IMG/VR virus record: IMGVR_UViG_3300028802_000009
Coordinates: 1 to 64,000 of that record
Source: a virus
Direction: 5' to 3' (one strand)
Length of the DNA stretch: 64,000 bases
In this document: piece by piece, positions 7,253-15,821 of the stretch
Numbering within the stretch: the first letter of the stretch is position 1
Layout of the letters: each line of letters starts with the position of its first letter
The notes under the pieces: model-generated
The model's input: the letters and a program-made list of their open reading frames with translations, nothing else
Told to the model about the DNA's origin: nothing
Databases searched by the model: none
Translations under genes and position numbers: made by a program

Positions 7253-10200
7253 TTACGCCAAGCGCGCACGAAGATTGAAGGTCATCACGATGTAAAGCAG
7301 CGGGAAGATTGGCGAATAATACATCTCAAACCGCAGAATCGTGGGGTCATCAGGGTCGATAGACGCCGACATTCCTGTGAAGGCGCCGACGATCTCGGCC
7401 TCGACCAGCGACCGGAACAACCCGGTCATGGATGTCACCACCTCGTTGGTACGAGCCGCCAAGAACTTGGAGCCAACGAAGGAGTCCAGGATCGCGCGGC
7501 TCTGCTGATGCACAAAGTCCGCGATTTGAGTGACGGTCGGCAGACGCGTCAATATCGAGGTCATGTTGGTGGTCAACCCATGGCGGATACGGATGATTGG
7601 ATCCAAATCCTCCAGGATCGTGACACCGGCGACCGCCGTCTGATTCGCCTCGACCGGGTCCAAGACACGCGGGATCCTCGTGAAGCCCTGAATTCTCCGG
7701 TGCGTGTATGGGGTCGCTACGTCAACGGCTGGGCTCACGACAGCGCCAGAGACGGCGGCTGCGTAAAAGGTTCCGTCTACGAGGCTATCGAAAGATGCGC
7801 CGAGTTCGTCTGTCAAAGTAATGACAGCAGAGTCTGGGTAGAACGCGACGATACGACTAGAGTTCAGCGCCCTCGCGATAGACTGAACGCTGGTTGGCGA
7901 CGTGCCGGACGCAAATCCGATGAAGCCTTGGCGCTCACTTTGATTGCGCGGGTTACTCTGAATTTCGCAGTGCGCCGTGAGGTGCGTGTACACGCCCGTG
8001 CTCGTAGCCAACGGAATCACGATGCTAGGGCGGATGTTTCCAGGCAGCGGGCTAGCCAGCTCATCGATGGCGGCATTGAATGCCTGATCTGACGCCTGAT
8101 TGGTGTTCGGCATCTTGAGGACCTGCTTGATAATGATCAGCACAGCGCCGTTCAAGATCGCTAGGTAGCCAGCCAAGGTCACCCGATTCTCTGCCGAAGT
8201 ACGACCGAAGTTGGCTTCGATAGTCTTGAGCTGCTGGTAGACCTTCGCCGAGAAATCCTGCTTCATGTAGCGGTAGCTAATGAAGTAGAAGTCACCGACA
8301 GCCGGCTCAACGCCGCTCGGATTGTACGTTACAAGGCTTGCCGTATCGTTCACCCCGACGCCGACCGTGTTGGTCACCAGCAGCTCTAGGCCGCCGATCG
8401 AGTAACGCGGAATGGACGGGCTAACATGCCAGGTAGGTGTCACCTCAAGAGTGAAGGAACCAGCCGAATACGAGCCCGTCGCAGAGGGCAACACTGTGAA
8501 GCGCAGACCCGTTCTCGCGTCCGTATAGGTCTGACCCGGAATGCCAGTGCCGTTCGATCCCACCGCGATACCAGCCGAGCTGCTTACCGTGTAGATCCCC
8601 TGCGCGGCCTCTCCAACGTCTCCATCGGTCAGCGGGTTAATGCCCGTACCCGTGGTCGGATTGAATGCTGAACTACCCGAGTCAACGAAGCCGATGCTAG
8701 ATGTCGTTGCACCCGTCGTCAGCGACTCGATGGTGATGAAGTCCTGTCCGCCGATAGAATCGACATAGGCCACTGCACCACTCGCGAATCCACCGGTGCT
8801 CATCAGTGCGTTCACGACCTCCTGAGCCTCGACCAAGCTCTGGCTCGCCGAGGCGTTCTCATTGAAGCCGAGCACCGCGTTGGCGGAACCAGCCTTGATC
8901 ACGAGCGAGGAACTTGGGTCGTTAGTCGTGCTAGTGAGGCGAATTTTGCCCTCATTAGCATGAGGAAGAGCCGGAAGAACAGCGGCGGGCAACGTCGATG
9001 CCACAGCGGGAACAACTGCGTTGATCGCATTGACCACGGCAACGGCTGTCACAGCAGAGCCAGCAGGCAGCGTCACATTATAGTCGACCCCATTCAACCG
9101 GAAGTTGAACTTGTCATTCAAATCAGCGGTGATACTGAATGGCGCCGCTCGCGAGCCCAACAGCGTTGCTGGCTTGTTGATTGCCCCCGGTGAACCACTT
9201 GCCGAGTCATACGCTGTGAAGCCCAGCAGGGATTCGACCGTACCTTGGTCGATCGTGATATTCGAGATCGTATCAAACCCGGCCGGAAGCGCAGGAGGGG
9301 TCACCGTGCTCGTGATGATGAAGAATACATCTCCCGTGCCAACCTGCTTGAAAGTAACGACAGCATCAGAACCGGGGGCGTCCGCCAGAGCGATGCCATT
9401 CGTTATAGCAGTAACGATGTCGGCAGGAGTCATGGAGGTTGCTGGCGTAAGCTCGATAGGCGGCACGACGGTGCCGTTAACCTTCAGCTTGAGCACGTTT
9501 CCGGGAGCATCCGGAATCGGAATAGCACCAGCGGTCAGAGGGACGCGCGCACCGACCAGAGTCGCGGGCGACGGGGTCACCAAGTTCGTAAGCGCGGGAG
9601 CGCCGTTGACTTCGGTCTCCCAGTTCGCCGAGAACGGGCTGTAGAAGGAGTACGGCGCTGCACCCTTGTTCGTGTACGCTGCGTTCGTAGCAACCGAAGT
9701 GCCAAAGGCAACCGTTACTACCTCCGAGACTGGCGTGCCAGCACCCGTATGGAACGCATCAGGAATCAGCTCCGAACCGCGAGGCCACTGGATAATCTCA
9801 GCAGTGCCAGACTTGGAACCAAACCGGACCTCGAACAGATCCTTGTTCTGCGTGGTTGAGAATACCGTGTACTGCCCAGCTCCGACCGCGCCTGGTACGA
9901 CGTTCGTAAAGATGTACGTGTCGTCTGCCAGACGGCTGTAATAGAACGTCGCATACGCATGATAGTCAGGCGGCTGCGCCGTCTTGAGCTTGAAGCGGCG
10001 GGTAGTTCCGTCGAGTTCGAGAACCTCGACTGCCGGGCGATTCAGCGCATCGCGCAAGTTGCGCCCCGTGTAAACCTTCACGAGGTCCGGGCGATTCGTC
10101 ACCAGATCTTGACGGCTGTTGGAAACTGAGTTGAACGTGCTCAGACCAAGTGTGGTGCTGCGGCCATTACCCGTGGTCGGGACCTCCGGCAGCAAATAGT

Positions 10201-11584
10201 CCGTGGCGGAAAGCGTAGCTGGGATCGTGGTCGTATCAACGACGCGCGGGCAGTCTCCCAGGTACATCACGTCGTCGATCAGAGTTCCAACGATCTGACC
10301 ACCAGAGCCGGTCGAGCCATCGAATGGCGTCGCACCAGGAGTCGTCGCAGATGCAGTAACCTGAAAGCTCGACCCCCAGTTGATCACGCTCACATCCGTA
10401 GATGGATTGCTGACCACGAAGTCCGTGCCCTGGATGAAATCGTTGCGTCCCGGCGAGATACCGCAGCGCAGCACCGTCGTGACCAGACTGTTAGGCAGAT
10501 AGTCAAACGTGTCCTGCCAGGTGTTCGCCCAGTATTGGATCGTGACAGTCGACCCCATAGCCGGAGCGAAAGGCAGCGTCACGATACCGGCACCGCCGTT
10601 GACCGCCTCAGCGACTACCTGGAATCCGTCAACCTTTGCGACCACCTTGGAAGGGTCAGTCGTTGTCGTCCCGCCGCCCGTACCGTCCACAATGGGCCGC
10701 TGAAACACGCGGAAATCGCGGTTACGGTTTGTAGTGGCACCCGTGGTCCAACCCAGCGGACCATTTGCCGAACCATCCCCAATCGTGATGCCGAACGGAT
10801 TGGTCAGCCGAAGATGGTCGCGACCCTGGTTGTCAGTGAACACAGACGCCGAAAGGTTCGGCACCTGAGCCCCATTCACAGTGGAGGCGATGGTAGCCGC
10901 CGACAACGCGCCACCCGGCAGCACGATTGTCGCCGTTACGGCGTTGGCGGTAACAATGAACTGGTCATTGACCTCCGTGACGATGTTGAACCGATAAGCG
11001 CCCGGAGCCGGGAGGATCGTGGAATCAAATGTGCCGTAACCCGGAGACACCAACGTGGCGTTCTCCGTAGACACCTGCTCCGAGACATCATCCGTGAACG
11101 CGGTGTCCCCGCGATGAAAGTAGTAGGTGACCCGAACCTGGTCATTCGGCTGGGTCGGGATCTGAATGGTCACCAGACCCTTCTGGCCGTTGAGACTGCC
11201 AAGCGACACCGGCGATCCGTTCACAGACACAGAAGCCGCTCGAACATCGTTGGTGACACGGCCAAAACCCTGCCCGTCCACGATGGGGAAGTTACGGACT
11301 CGGAACGTCGTCAACGTCCCGTCCTGAGCACCCAAAAGCAGATTGTTCGGATTCGTCGAGTCTACAACCCAGCTCTCAGACACATCTTCATTGACGATCT
11401 GCTGGTCTACGGTTGCCGACGACCCGCGGACAAGCTCAAAGTCAGTCTGCTCCAACTCCTCCTGGCCCACCCCAATCAACGCTGGGATCCGAAGACCCGC
11501 AACCAAGTTTGACGCGTTCGTCTCTGTCAGAGTGCGGGTATAAACCCCCGGAGGCGCGTAAGAAATGAAGGGACCCAATGCCAT
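7253..11584 (-). CDS. Tail sheath protein, unusually large
   Basis: This is the contractile outer layer of the tail. At 1443 residues it is roughly twice the size of T4 gp18 (659). The N-terminus has YAPPGVYTRT, typical of sheaths. The last ~160 residues have IIRIRHGLTTN, PTVTQIADFV and VGSKFLAARTNE, the conserved C-terminal sheath domain. The middle is expanded by at least three beta-rich modules, near residues 195-285, 690-790 and 810-900. Each runs from a short strand such as KFNFRLNGVDYNVTLP through a helix like VNAINA to an LGF or LGW ending, reminiscent of hook-type repeats. Surface-exposed insertions are a reasonable reading. The start has AGGAG nine bases upstream. It is preceded by a 172-base gap, long for this region. 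Confidence 0.93.
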   Translation of the reverse strand: MALGPFISYAPPGVYTRTLTETNASNLVAGLRIPALIGVGQEELEQTDFELVRGSSATVDQQIVNEDVSESWVVDSTNPNNLLLGAQDGTLTTFRVRNFPIVDGQGFGRVTNDVRAASVSVNGSPVSLGSLNGQKGLVTIQIPTQPNDQVRVTYYFHRGDTAFTDDVSEQVSTENATLVSPGYGTFDSTILPAPGAYRFNIVTEVNDQFIVTANAVTATIVLPGGALSAATIASTVNGAQVPNLSASVFTDNQGRDHLRLTNPFGITIGDGSANGPLGWTTGATTNRNRDFRVFQRPIVDGTGGGTTTTDPSKVVAKVDGFQVVAEAVNGGAGIVTLPFAPAMGSTVTIQYWANTWQDTFDYLPNSLVTTVLRCGISPGRNDFIQGTDFVVSNPSTDVSVINWGSSFQVTASATTPGATPFDGSTGSGGQIVGTLIDDVMYLGDCPRVVDTTTIPATLSATDYLLPEVPTTGNGRSTTLGLSTFNSVSNSRQDLVTNRPDLVKVYTGRNLRDALNRPAVEVLELDGTTRRFKLKTAQPPDYHAYATFYYSRLADDTYIFTNVVPGAVGAGQYTVFSTTQNKDLFEVRFGSKSGTAEIIQWPRGSELIPDAFHTGAGTPVSEVVTVAFGTSVATNAAYTNKGAAPYSFYSPFSANWETEVNGAPALTNLVTPSPATLVGARVPLTAGAIPIPDAPGNVLKLKVNGTVVPPIELTPATSMTPADIVTAITNGIALADAPGSDAVVTFKQVGTGDVFFIITSTVTPPALPAGFDTISNITIDQGTVESLLGFTAYDSASGSPGAINKPATLLGSRAAPFSITADLNDKFNFRLNGVDYNVTLPAGSAVTAVAVVNAINAVVPAVASTLPAAVLPALPHANEGKIRLTSTTNDPSSSLVIKAGSANAVLGFNENASASQSLVEAQEVVNALMSTGGFASGAVAYVDSIGGQDFITIESLTTGATTSSIGFVDSGSSAFNPTTGTGINPLTDGDVGEAAQGIYTVSSSAGIAVGSNGTGIPGQTYTDARTGLRFTVLPSATGSYSAGSFTLEVTPTWHVSPSIPRYSIGGLELLVTNTVGVGVNDTASLVTYNPSGVEPAVGDFYFISYRYMKQDFSAKVYQQLKTIEANFGRTSAENRVTLAGYLAILNGAVLIIIKQVLKMPNTNQASDQAFNAAIDELASPLPGNIRPSIVIPLATSTGVYTHLTAHCEIQSNPRNQSERQGFIGFASGTSPTSVQSIARALNSSRIVAFYPDSAVITLTDELGASFDSLVDGTFYAAAVSGAVVSPAVDVATPYTHRRIQGFTRIPRVLDPVEANQTAVAGVTILEDLDPIIRIRHGLTTNMTSILTRLPTVTQIADFVHQQSRAILDSFVGSKFLAARTNEVVTSMTGLFRSLVEAEIVGAFTGMSASIDPDDPTILRFEMYYSPIFPLLYIVMTFNLRARLA

Positions 11585-11675
11585 TGGCGGTTATCTCCTG
11601 GTGAAGGACGTCACATCTAGATCTGGGTGTACGACGAGACACAAAAGCAGTGGCTTTGGGTGCTGGTCTTCATAA

Positions 11676-11689
11676 GATCCCTAGGGATC
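11676..11689. repeat. 14-base perfect palindrome in the gap before the sheath gene
   Basis: GATCCCTAGGGATC is a perfect inverted repeat located about 90 bases upstream of the sheath start, in the only sizeable gap in this part of the window (11585-11756). It could be a protein-binding site for sheath expression. I see nothing else convincing in the gap apart from a weak AAAGC/GCTTT hairpin, and no plausible gene. Confidence 0.35.
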
Positions 11690-11756
11690 AACTGCATCCC
11701 CACGCAACGAAGCAATCTGATAGGACTGGACCACAAAAGAACTATTACCCACGAGA

Positions 11757-12179
11757 TCAGCGCCCCCGTCCCCCCCGTATCCTCTTAAAGGCTTCACGGG
11801 CCAGCACTTTGCGCGCCGCTCTACCTTGGTCTGACATAGGTTCATAATCGACGTAGTCGCTGCCGGTCCGGCGAATCAAAGCGTGCGTCGACCCATCTGC
11901 CCGTGCCTCATTCTTCACAAGCTCGCGGGCGGCAAGGTGCGCCCACCGCTCGCCGGCATCACGGCCAACAGCTTTATCAGCCGACGGGTAATCGTCGGCG
12001 TGCACCCCGGAGTTAGCCGGCGCCCCAGAGCCCTTGGCAAAAGAGAAGCCGAATTCACTGGGTACGAGGGCAGCCGAGTTCTTGCAGCTCGGGCACGGAT
12101 ACGAGACGTGATTATCTACCCGAAGGTTCCTCTCGAATCTCAGAACGCAGGTGGGGCACTCAAAAGCGTACCGTGGCAT
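11757..12179 (-). CDS. FmdB-type zinc-ribbon protein
   Basis: A 140-residue protein with an N-terminal zinc ribbon: MPRYAFECPTC (C8, C11) and CPSC (C29, C32), the pattern of the FmdB family of small regulatory zinc ribbons. The rest is helical and charged, with a basic C-terminus (FKRIRGGRGR). The family is common but its function is mostly unknown; in phages such proteins occur near structural genes. AGGA sits six bases before the ATG. It lies between a neck-type gene and the sheath. A second protein of the same design is at 41820..42275. Zinc binding is well supported by the four cysteines; a role in assembly or gene control is inference. Confidence 0.75.
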   Translation of the reverse strand: MPRYAFECPTCVLRFERNLRVDNHVSYPCPSCKNSAALVPSEFGFSFAKGSGAPANSGVHADDYPSADKAVGRDAGERWAHLAARELVKNEARADGSTHALIRRTGSDYVDYEPMSDQGRAARKVLAREAFKRIRGGRGR

Positions 12180-12187
12180 TTTTTGTC

Positions 12188-13369
12188 CTATTTGATGCGC
12201 TCGAAATCATAGTTACGGCCGATGATCACTGGCATGGTCGAGAACACCAGGCTGTTGTTCACGTCACCGATAATCGCGGTACGGCCAGCGACACCCGGCA
12301 CGTCGCGCTGTGGGTCCGTAGTGACAACACTGATCGTCAAAGGCAGCGGCTCGTGGACTTCCCATGGGGTTTGCAGCTGGAGACTCAGAGAGGCCGTGTA
12401 GAAAAACTCGTCCCCGGTCTCATCCGCCACTTCCTCAGCTTCGCCGCCAATCGAGACATCCACTACTTCGATCCCCTCTGCGGACAGCTTCGGTCTTTTT
12501 TGGTAGAGCAAATACATCATCGTGAGGTCCGCCAGCTCTTCCATCTGGTGAGGGTCGCGGGCAATCACGTCCATCTCAAACGTAAGGTCGAAGCGCCCAC
12601 CATACGCATTGGCCGTCGGTGTCCTATCATCGTAGACCACCACAGCGACCTTATCGCCGGGCTTCCCCCTCTTACCAAAAGCAAGCACCACCCCCGGCAA
12701 CGTCCTAAAGTCGGAGGTGTTCCATTGATACGTAACCGGCCCGATGGACGCGACGGGATAGCGATAATCCGCGGTGACCACAGCGCCATGAGAAAACCGC
12801 TCAAGGAAGGTCACCTCTCCCGTGGCGTAATCCACCGCATAGTGCTTGCCCTCGACCAGTCGATAGTTGCGGTTCTGCCACATGCGTAGCGTCCCCTGGA
12901 CAGGCAACTGTTGCAGCTGTCCGAACGTCTCGATGCCCGACAAGAATCTGATGACCGGCTCATCATTGACGGTGAGCAACGGGTCGATCATGAACTTGCC
13001 AATCGACTGCGCGTCCGCCGGAGCCTCAAGGATCTCCACATAGTAGATCCCCGGAGGCAGAGGCATTCGGCCCCCGTGCAGGTCAAGATGGGCCGCATCT
13101 TCAACCACCCACTCAAGTGGGAAGGTCGGCGCACCCACGTAGCCAAGCATCACGTAACTGTTCAAGGTGCCGATGAACTGGTCAGCTGAGAGCGAGACCT
13201 TGTTGGCAGAAGCCCCTTTGACCACTATCCCGAACTGCGGACGCTCGGCGAACGAGTACTTATTCTCAATATTGGAAACGATCTTGTTATAGACGGGGTG
13301 CTGTGCAAACGAGTCTTTTAGCTCAAGAATGAGCCGGCGCTTCATTGCGTTGAGCAGATTATAATACAC
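12188..13369 (-). CDS. Virion structural protein, possible neck or tail-terminator type
   Basis: A 393-residue protein starting at a GTG at 13369 with AAGGG six bases upstream. It begins helical (NLLNAMKRRLILELKDSF), continues as beta-rich sequence with HYAVDYATGEVTFLE, a strand-turn-strand motif common in phage virion proteins, and contains DLTFEMDVIARDPHQMEELAD. Strand followed by helix in such an order is found in tail terminator and neck proteins, which close the tail tube and join it to the head. It is two genes upstream of the sheath in transcription order, where neck genes are expected. No enzymatic motif or signal peptide. The structural role is likely; the exact neck position is inferred. 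Confidence 0.65.
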   Translation of the reverse strand: MYYNLLNAMKRRLILELKDSFAQHPVYNKIVSNIENKYSFAERPQFGIVVKGASANKVSLSADQFIGTLNSYVMLGYVGAPTFPLEWVVEDAAHLDLHGGRMPLPPGIYYVEILEAPADAQSIGKFMIDPLLTVNDEPVIRFLSGIETFGQLQQLPVQGTLRMWQNRNYRLVEGKHYAVDYATGEVTFLERFSHGAVVTADYRYPVASIGPVTYQWNTSDFRTLPGVVLAFGKRGKPGDKVAVVVYDDRTPTANAYGGRFDLTFEMDVIARDPHQMEELADLTMMYLLYQKRPKLSAEGIEVVDVSIGGEAEEVADETGDEFFYTASLSLQLQTPWEVHEPLPLTISVVTTDPQRDVPGVAGRTAIIGDVNNSLVFSTMPVIIGRNYDFERIK

Positions 13370-13390
13370 GGCGACCCTTTATTTCCCGAA

Positions 13391-14404
13391 CTAGACCTGA
13401 CTGTGCTCCTCGGTTGCCAGCACAAGGAGCCCTTCAGCGACGGCGGTCATTGGGTCTTTGGCAGCCCTGACTTCGCTGATCTGAATCGGAAAGCCCCGCT
13501 TCTTGATTGCCTCGAATTCCTCCATGAACACTTCCATGAAGCCTCCGGCGCGAGTCGTGCCCCCGCTGAATACGAAGGGGATAGGCTCCGGCAGGTTGAT
13601 CCCTGCCTGGTTCTTTCGGAACTGAAGAGCGATGTTCTCTAGCACGTACTTGATCAGAGACCGAATATAGAGGGCGAGTGCCTCTTCTTCACGAGATTTG
13701 GGCTCGGCGAGATCAACGCCCTTTTCCTTGATGGCGCACATGCGAGCCGACGTATTGCCCACCGCCTTTGCAGCGTGCGAATCAACCCAGTCACCTCCGC
13801 GTGCGACAGAGAAATCCATGCCCTTGATCGTCTGATAAGCCAGCGCAATGTTGCCCATACCAGAGCCAAAGCTCACGGACAGACCAGAGAAGTTCTCCGC
13901 GGCACATTGCGAGTAGATGATCGCCATGGCCTCGTTCATGGGATGGGGCGTGTATCCAAGCTCACCCAAGATCTTCCGAAAGACCTCTTGGTGATAGATA
14001 ATATCCTGAGCGGTATCATCCACGGGCGACGCCGGAACACTGTAGTAGCAATGCTCCGCCTTCACGACGGGATCGCCAATGACATTTGAAATCAGCAAGC
14101 TGAGAATCTGCTGGGCATCCAACTCCCCAGCCGCAATCACGCCCTTGCTCAATGGCCGGCGCACCTCTCGGTTGAACAGATTAGCCATGGTCAGCGCGGA
14201 GTCTCCGAGTACCACCAGAGTTCCTTGGCGCTCTACGTAGTCGACCTTGGATAGGCGGAGCGTCTTCTTGGCCTCCAGATCCAGGTCAAGAAATGCGTCC
14301 CGAATTCGCCTCAGCTCCAAGCTATCCCCGTCCGCCAACTGGCGAGCTGAGACAATATTCATGGTGCCTAGGTCGAGCCCACACGCGGGCTTGTATTTTG
14401 ACAT
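13391..14404 (-). CDS. Actin-like ATPase (ParM/MreB/Hsp70 fold)
   Basis: A 337-residue protein with the nucleotide-binding signature of the actin superfamily: phosphate-1 GLDLGTMN at residues 9-16, connect-1 MNEAMAIIYS near 156-165, phosphate-2 SFGSGMGN at 178-185, a GGDWVD element near 203, and adenosine motif FSGGTTRAGG at 279-288. Family members bind ATP and many polymerise into filaments, for example to segregate plasmids or organise cells. I chose ATG 14404 over 14416 because GGAG lies at good spacing from the former. It sits among connector and neck-type genes next to a Dps-like gene. A filament that positions phage DNA or capsids, or a chaperone-like role, are both possible. Similarity to ParM rather than MreB is not resolved. 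Confidence 0.85.
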   Translation of the reverse strand: MSKYKPACGLDLGTMNIVSARQLADGDSLELRRIRDAFLDLDLEAKKTLRLSKVDYVERQGTLVVLGDSALTMANLFNREVRRPLSKGVIAAGELDAQQILSLLISNVIGDPVVKAEHCYYSVPASPVDDTAQDIIYHQEVFRKILGELGYTPHPMNEAMAIIYSQCAAENFSGLSVSFGSGMGNIALAYQTIKGMDFSVARGGDWVDSHAAKAVGNTSARMCAIKEKGVDLAEPKSREEEALALYIRSLIKYVLENIALQFRKNQAGINLPEPIPFVFSGGTTRAGGFMEVFMEEFEAIKKRGFPIQISEVRAAKDPMTAVAEGLLVLATEEHSQV

Positions 14405-14442
14405 CTCTATCTCCATCCTAAAGCCCTGTGCTTGGGCGGGGT

Positions 14443-15090
14443 CTAACGACTATCGTAACTGTAGGCTTCCCGGCCCCCGTTACGCTGCTGCAGCAGGTAA
14501 ACGAATTCTTCGTGCTTATCTGCTACACCTTGAAGCAAGTTGTCAGTGCCTGAACTCAGGCAGTTCTTTTCCTCTAGCCGGGTCCTTGCCGTCTCCAAGC
14601 AGTCGAGCACGCATCGCTCAACCTCAAGACTTTGTCGCACCATCTCGTCCGGGGATGGTGGCACAGGTGACCGGCACCAATGGCGAACCAAAACCGGGAT
14701 CATATCGGCCTGCAGCTTCGGACAAACGAGCCCGTCACCCCCCGCTCCGACAGCTCTCTCGGCAACCTGGTCAATGAATCCGACCGACTCGTTGTAGAAC
14801 CGCTCGAACAACAAGTGGTCTCCGTATTGAGCCGTGCCACAGGTCTGCCAGTGGTGACTCTGATGTACCAGTGCAGCGGCGCGCAGAATCCCGACCAAAA
14901 CACCAAGCTCCTCAACACCGGCCCCCGCAGGCATCGTCTTCGCAAGAAGAGACACAAGGACGCCGCCTTCCATGGAGGCCGTTTTAGCCCTGGATTCTGG
15001 AAGATAGGGCGCGCCATTCTCAGATGGCTCGAAAGCCAGCGGGTCAACCCAGAGAGCGTGAATAGAATCTTGTGCCATCACCTTCACCAA
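14443..15090 (-). CDS. Dps/ferritin-like protein with conserved ferroxidase residues
   Basis: A 215-residue protein whose middle matches Dps. It has H80-W81 in SHHWQT, H92 and E96 in DHLLFERF, and D107 and E111 in FIDQVAER. The spacing 12, 4, 11 and 4 is exactly that of E. coli Dps H51, H63, D67, D78 and E82, the intersubunit ferroxidase centre, with E replacing D67. Dps proteins form 12-subunit shells that oxidise and store iron and protect DNA. Here there are an extra 60 or so N-terminal residues and a cysteine-containing middle. The frame opens at TTG 15090; GTG 15087 or ATG 15078 are alternatives. It overlaps the preceding gene by seven bases and is followed by the actin-like gene. Fold confidence is good; iron chemistry is inferred. 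Confidence 0.78.
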   Translation of the reverse strand: MVKVMAQDSIHALWVDPLAFEPSENGAPYLPESRAKTASMEGGVLVSLLAKTMPAGAGVEELGVLVGILRAAALVHQSHHWQTCGTAQYGDHLLFERFYNESVGFIDQVAERAVGAGGDGLVCPKLQADMIPVLVRHWCRSPVPPSPDEMVRQSLEVERCVLDCLETARTRLEEKNCLSSGTDNLLQGVADKHEEFVYLLQQRNGGREAYSYDSR

Positions 15091-15782
15091 GACCTACCCG
15101 GAACGTCGATAACGATGAAATGGAACTCGGCGCTCTGAAACCTGACTTCGCTCTGCCGGACCAACTCCGGGTCCATGGCTCCCACAAGGTCAGCCCGCGA
15201 CAGGCGCAGCAGCCTAGATTGATGAGCCTCAATCAGCATGGCGTCGAATTTGGACCGCTCCATACGCGGAAACCCGCGATCCTTCACGCTAGAGATGAAA
15301 ACGTGCTCCTCGTAGTACTTCTTGCTTTGAGGTGACTTCGCGACGGCCAGCGCTTTAGCCGCGAACGCATGCAGGTCCTTCGGGTCGTCAGCATCATCCA
15401 TCTTGGAGTCGGACTTGGTCTCATCCGCCTTCTCTTCCTTCAAGATCTTGCCGATCTGAGACGGCATTATCTTCTTAGGCTTCGTGGTGAATCCAGGTCC
15501 GCCGTAGGGCGAGCGAACAGTAGTCGTGATCTTGCGGTCTAGCCAAAACATGTTCCCCTCGGGATCCGTGTATTGCCAGAGCACCGCTTGACCAGCCGCC
15601 AAGTGCGTCGCCCCACCGCTTATCCGGTCGACGTAGTCAACCAAGGCCATTACGTGGCCTTTCTTTGGTATCGCCCTAGTCTCACCACGCGCAGCGGTGC
15701 GGCGCTCCGAAGGAGGCTTGCCAGAGACCATAGCTGTCAAAGCTATAGCCCCCACCGATACATTAGCTTGACGTGGGTGCAT
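15084..15782 (-). CDS. Hypothetical protein with conserved C-terminal domain
   Basis: A 232-residue protein. ATG 15782 is preceded by GAGG at eight bases; an internal ATG at 15650 (MALVDYVDRI) could also be used. Residues of about 45-100 look globular. Residues 105-145 are a highly charged linker rich in K, E and D. Residues 155-232 form a compact domain with KYYEEHVFISSV, MLIEAHQSRLLRLSRADL and VGAMDPELV, then AEFHFIVID. The helix-helix-strand order looks like a winged-helix-type module, but I cannot name the family. The stop overlaps the Dps-like start, so the two are likely co-translated. Confidence 0.65.
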   Translation of the reverse strand: MHPRQANVSVGAIALTAMVSGKPPSERRTAARGETRAIPKKGHVMALVDYVDRISGGATHLAAGQAVLWQYTDPEGNMFWLDRKITTTVRSPYGGPGFTTKPKKIMPSQIGKILKEEKADETKSDSKMDDADDPKDLHAFAAKALAVAKSPQSKKYYEEHVFISSVKDRGFPRMERSKFDAMLIEAHQSRLLRLSRADLVGAMDPELVRQSEVRFQSAEFHFIVIDVPGRSW

Positions 15783-15821
15783 CGAAGATTCCTCTGTTCA
15801 GGTGTTCGCAAGAAAGGTTTA

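Noticed and set aside
10535-11512. Long forward frame (325 residues) inside the sheath gene
   Set aside because: It lies wholly antisense to the well-supported sheath frame, has low-complexity arginine-rich composition and no ribosome-binding site or context. The same applies to long forward frames at 12173..12889, 48027..48899, 53206..53721, 55914..56804, 59557..60306 and 62376..63353.
11585-11756. Short leftward frame in the gap before the sheath
   Set aside because: Only about 25-45 residues, no ribosome-binding site, and the composition is unlike neighbouring proteins.
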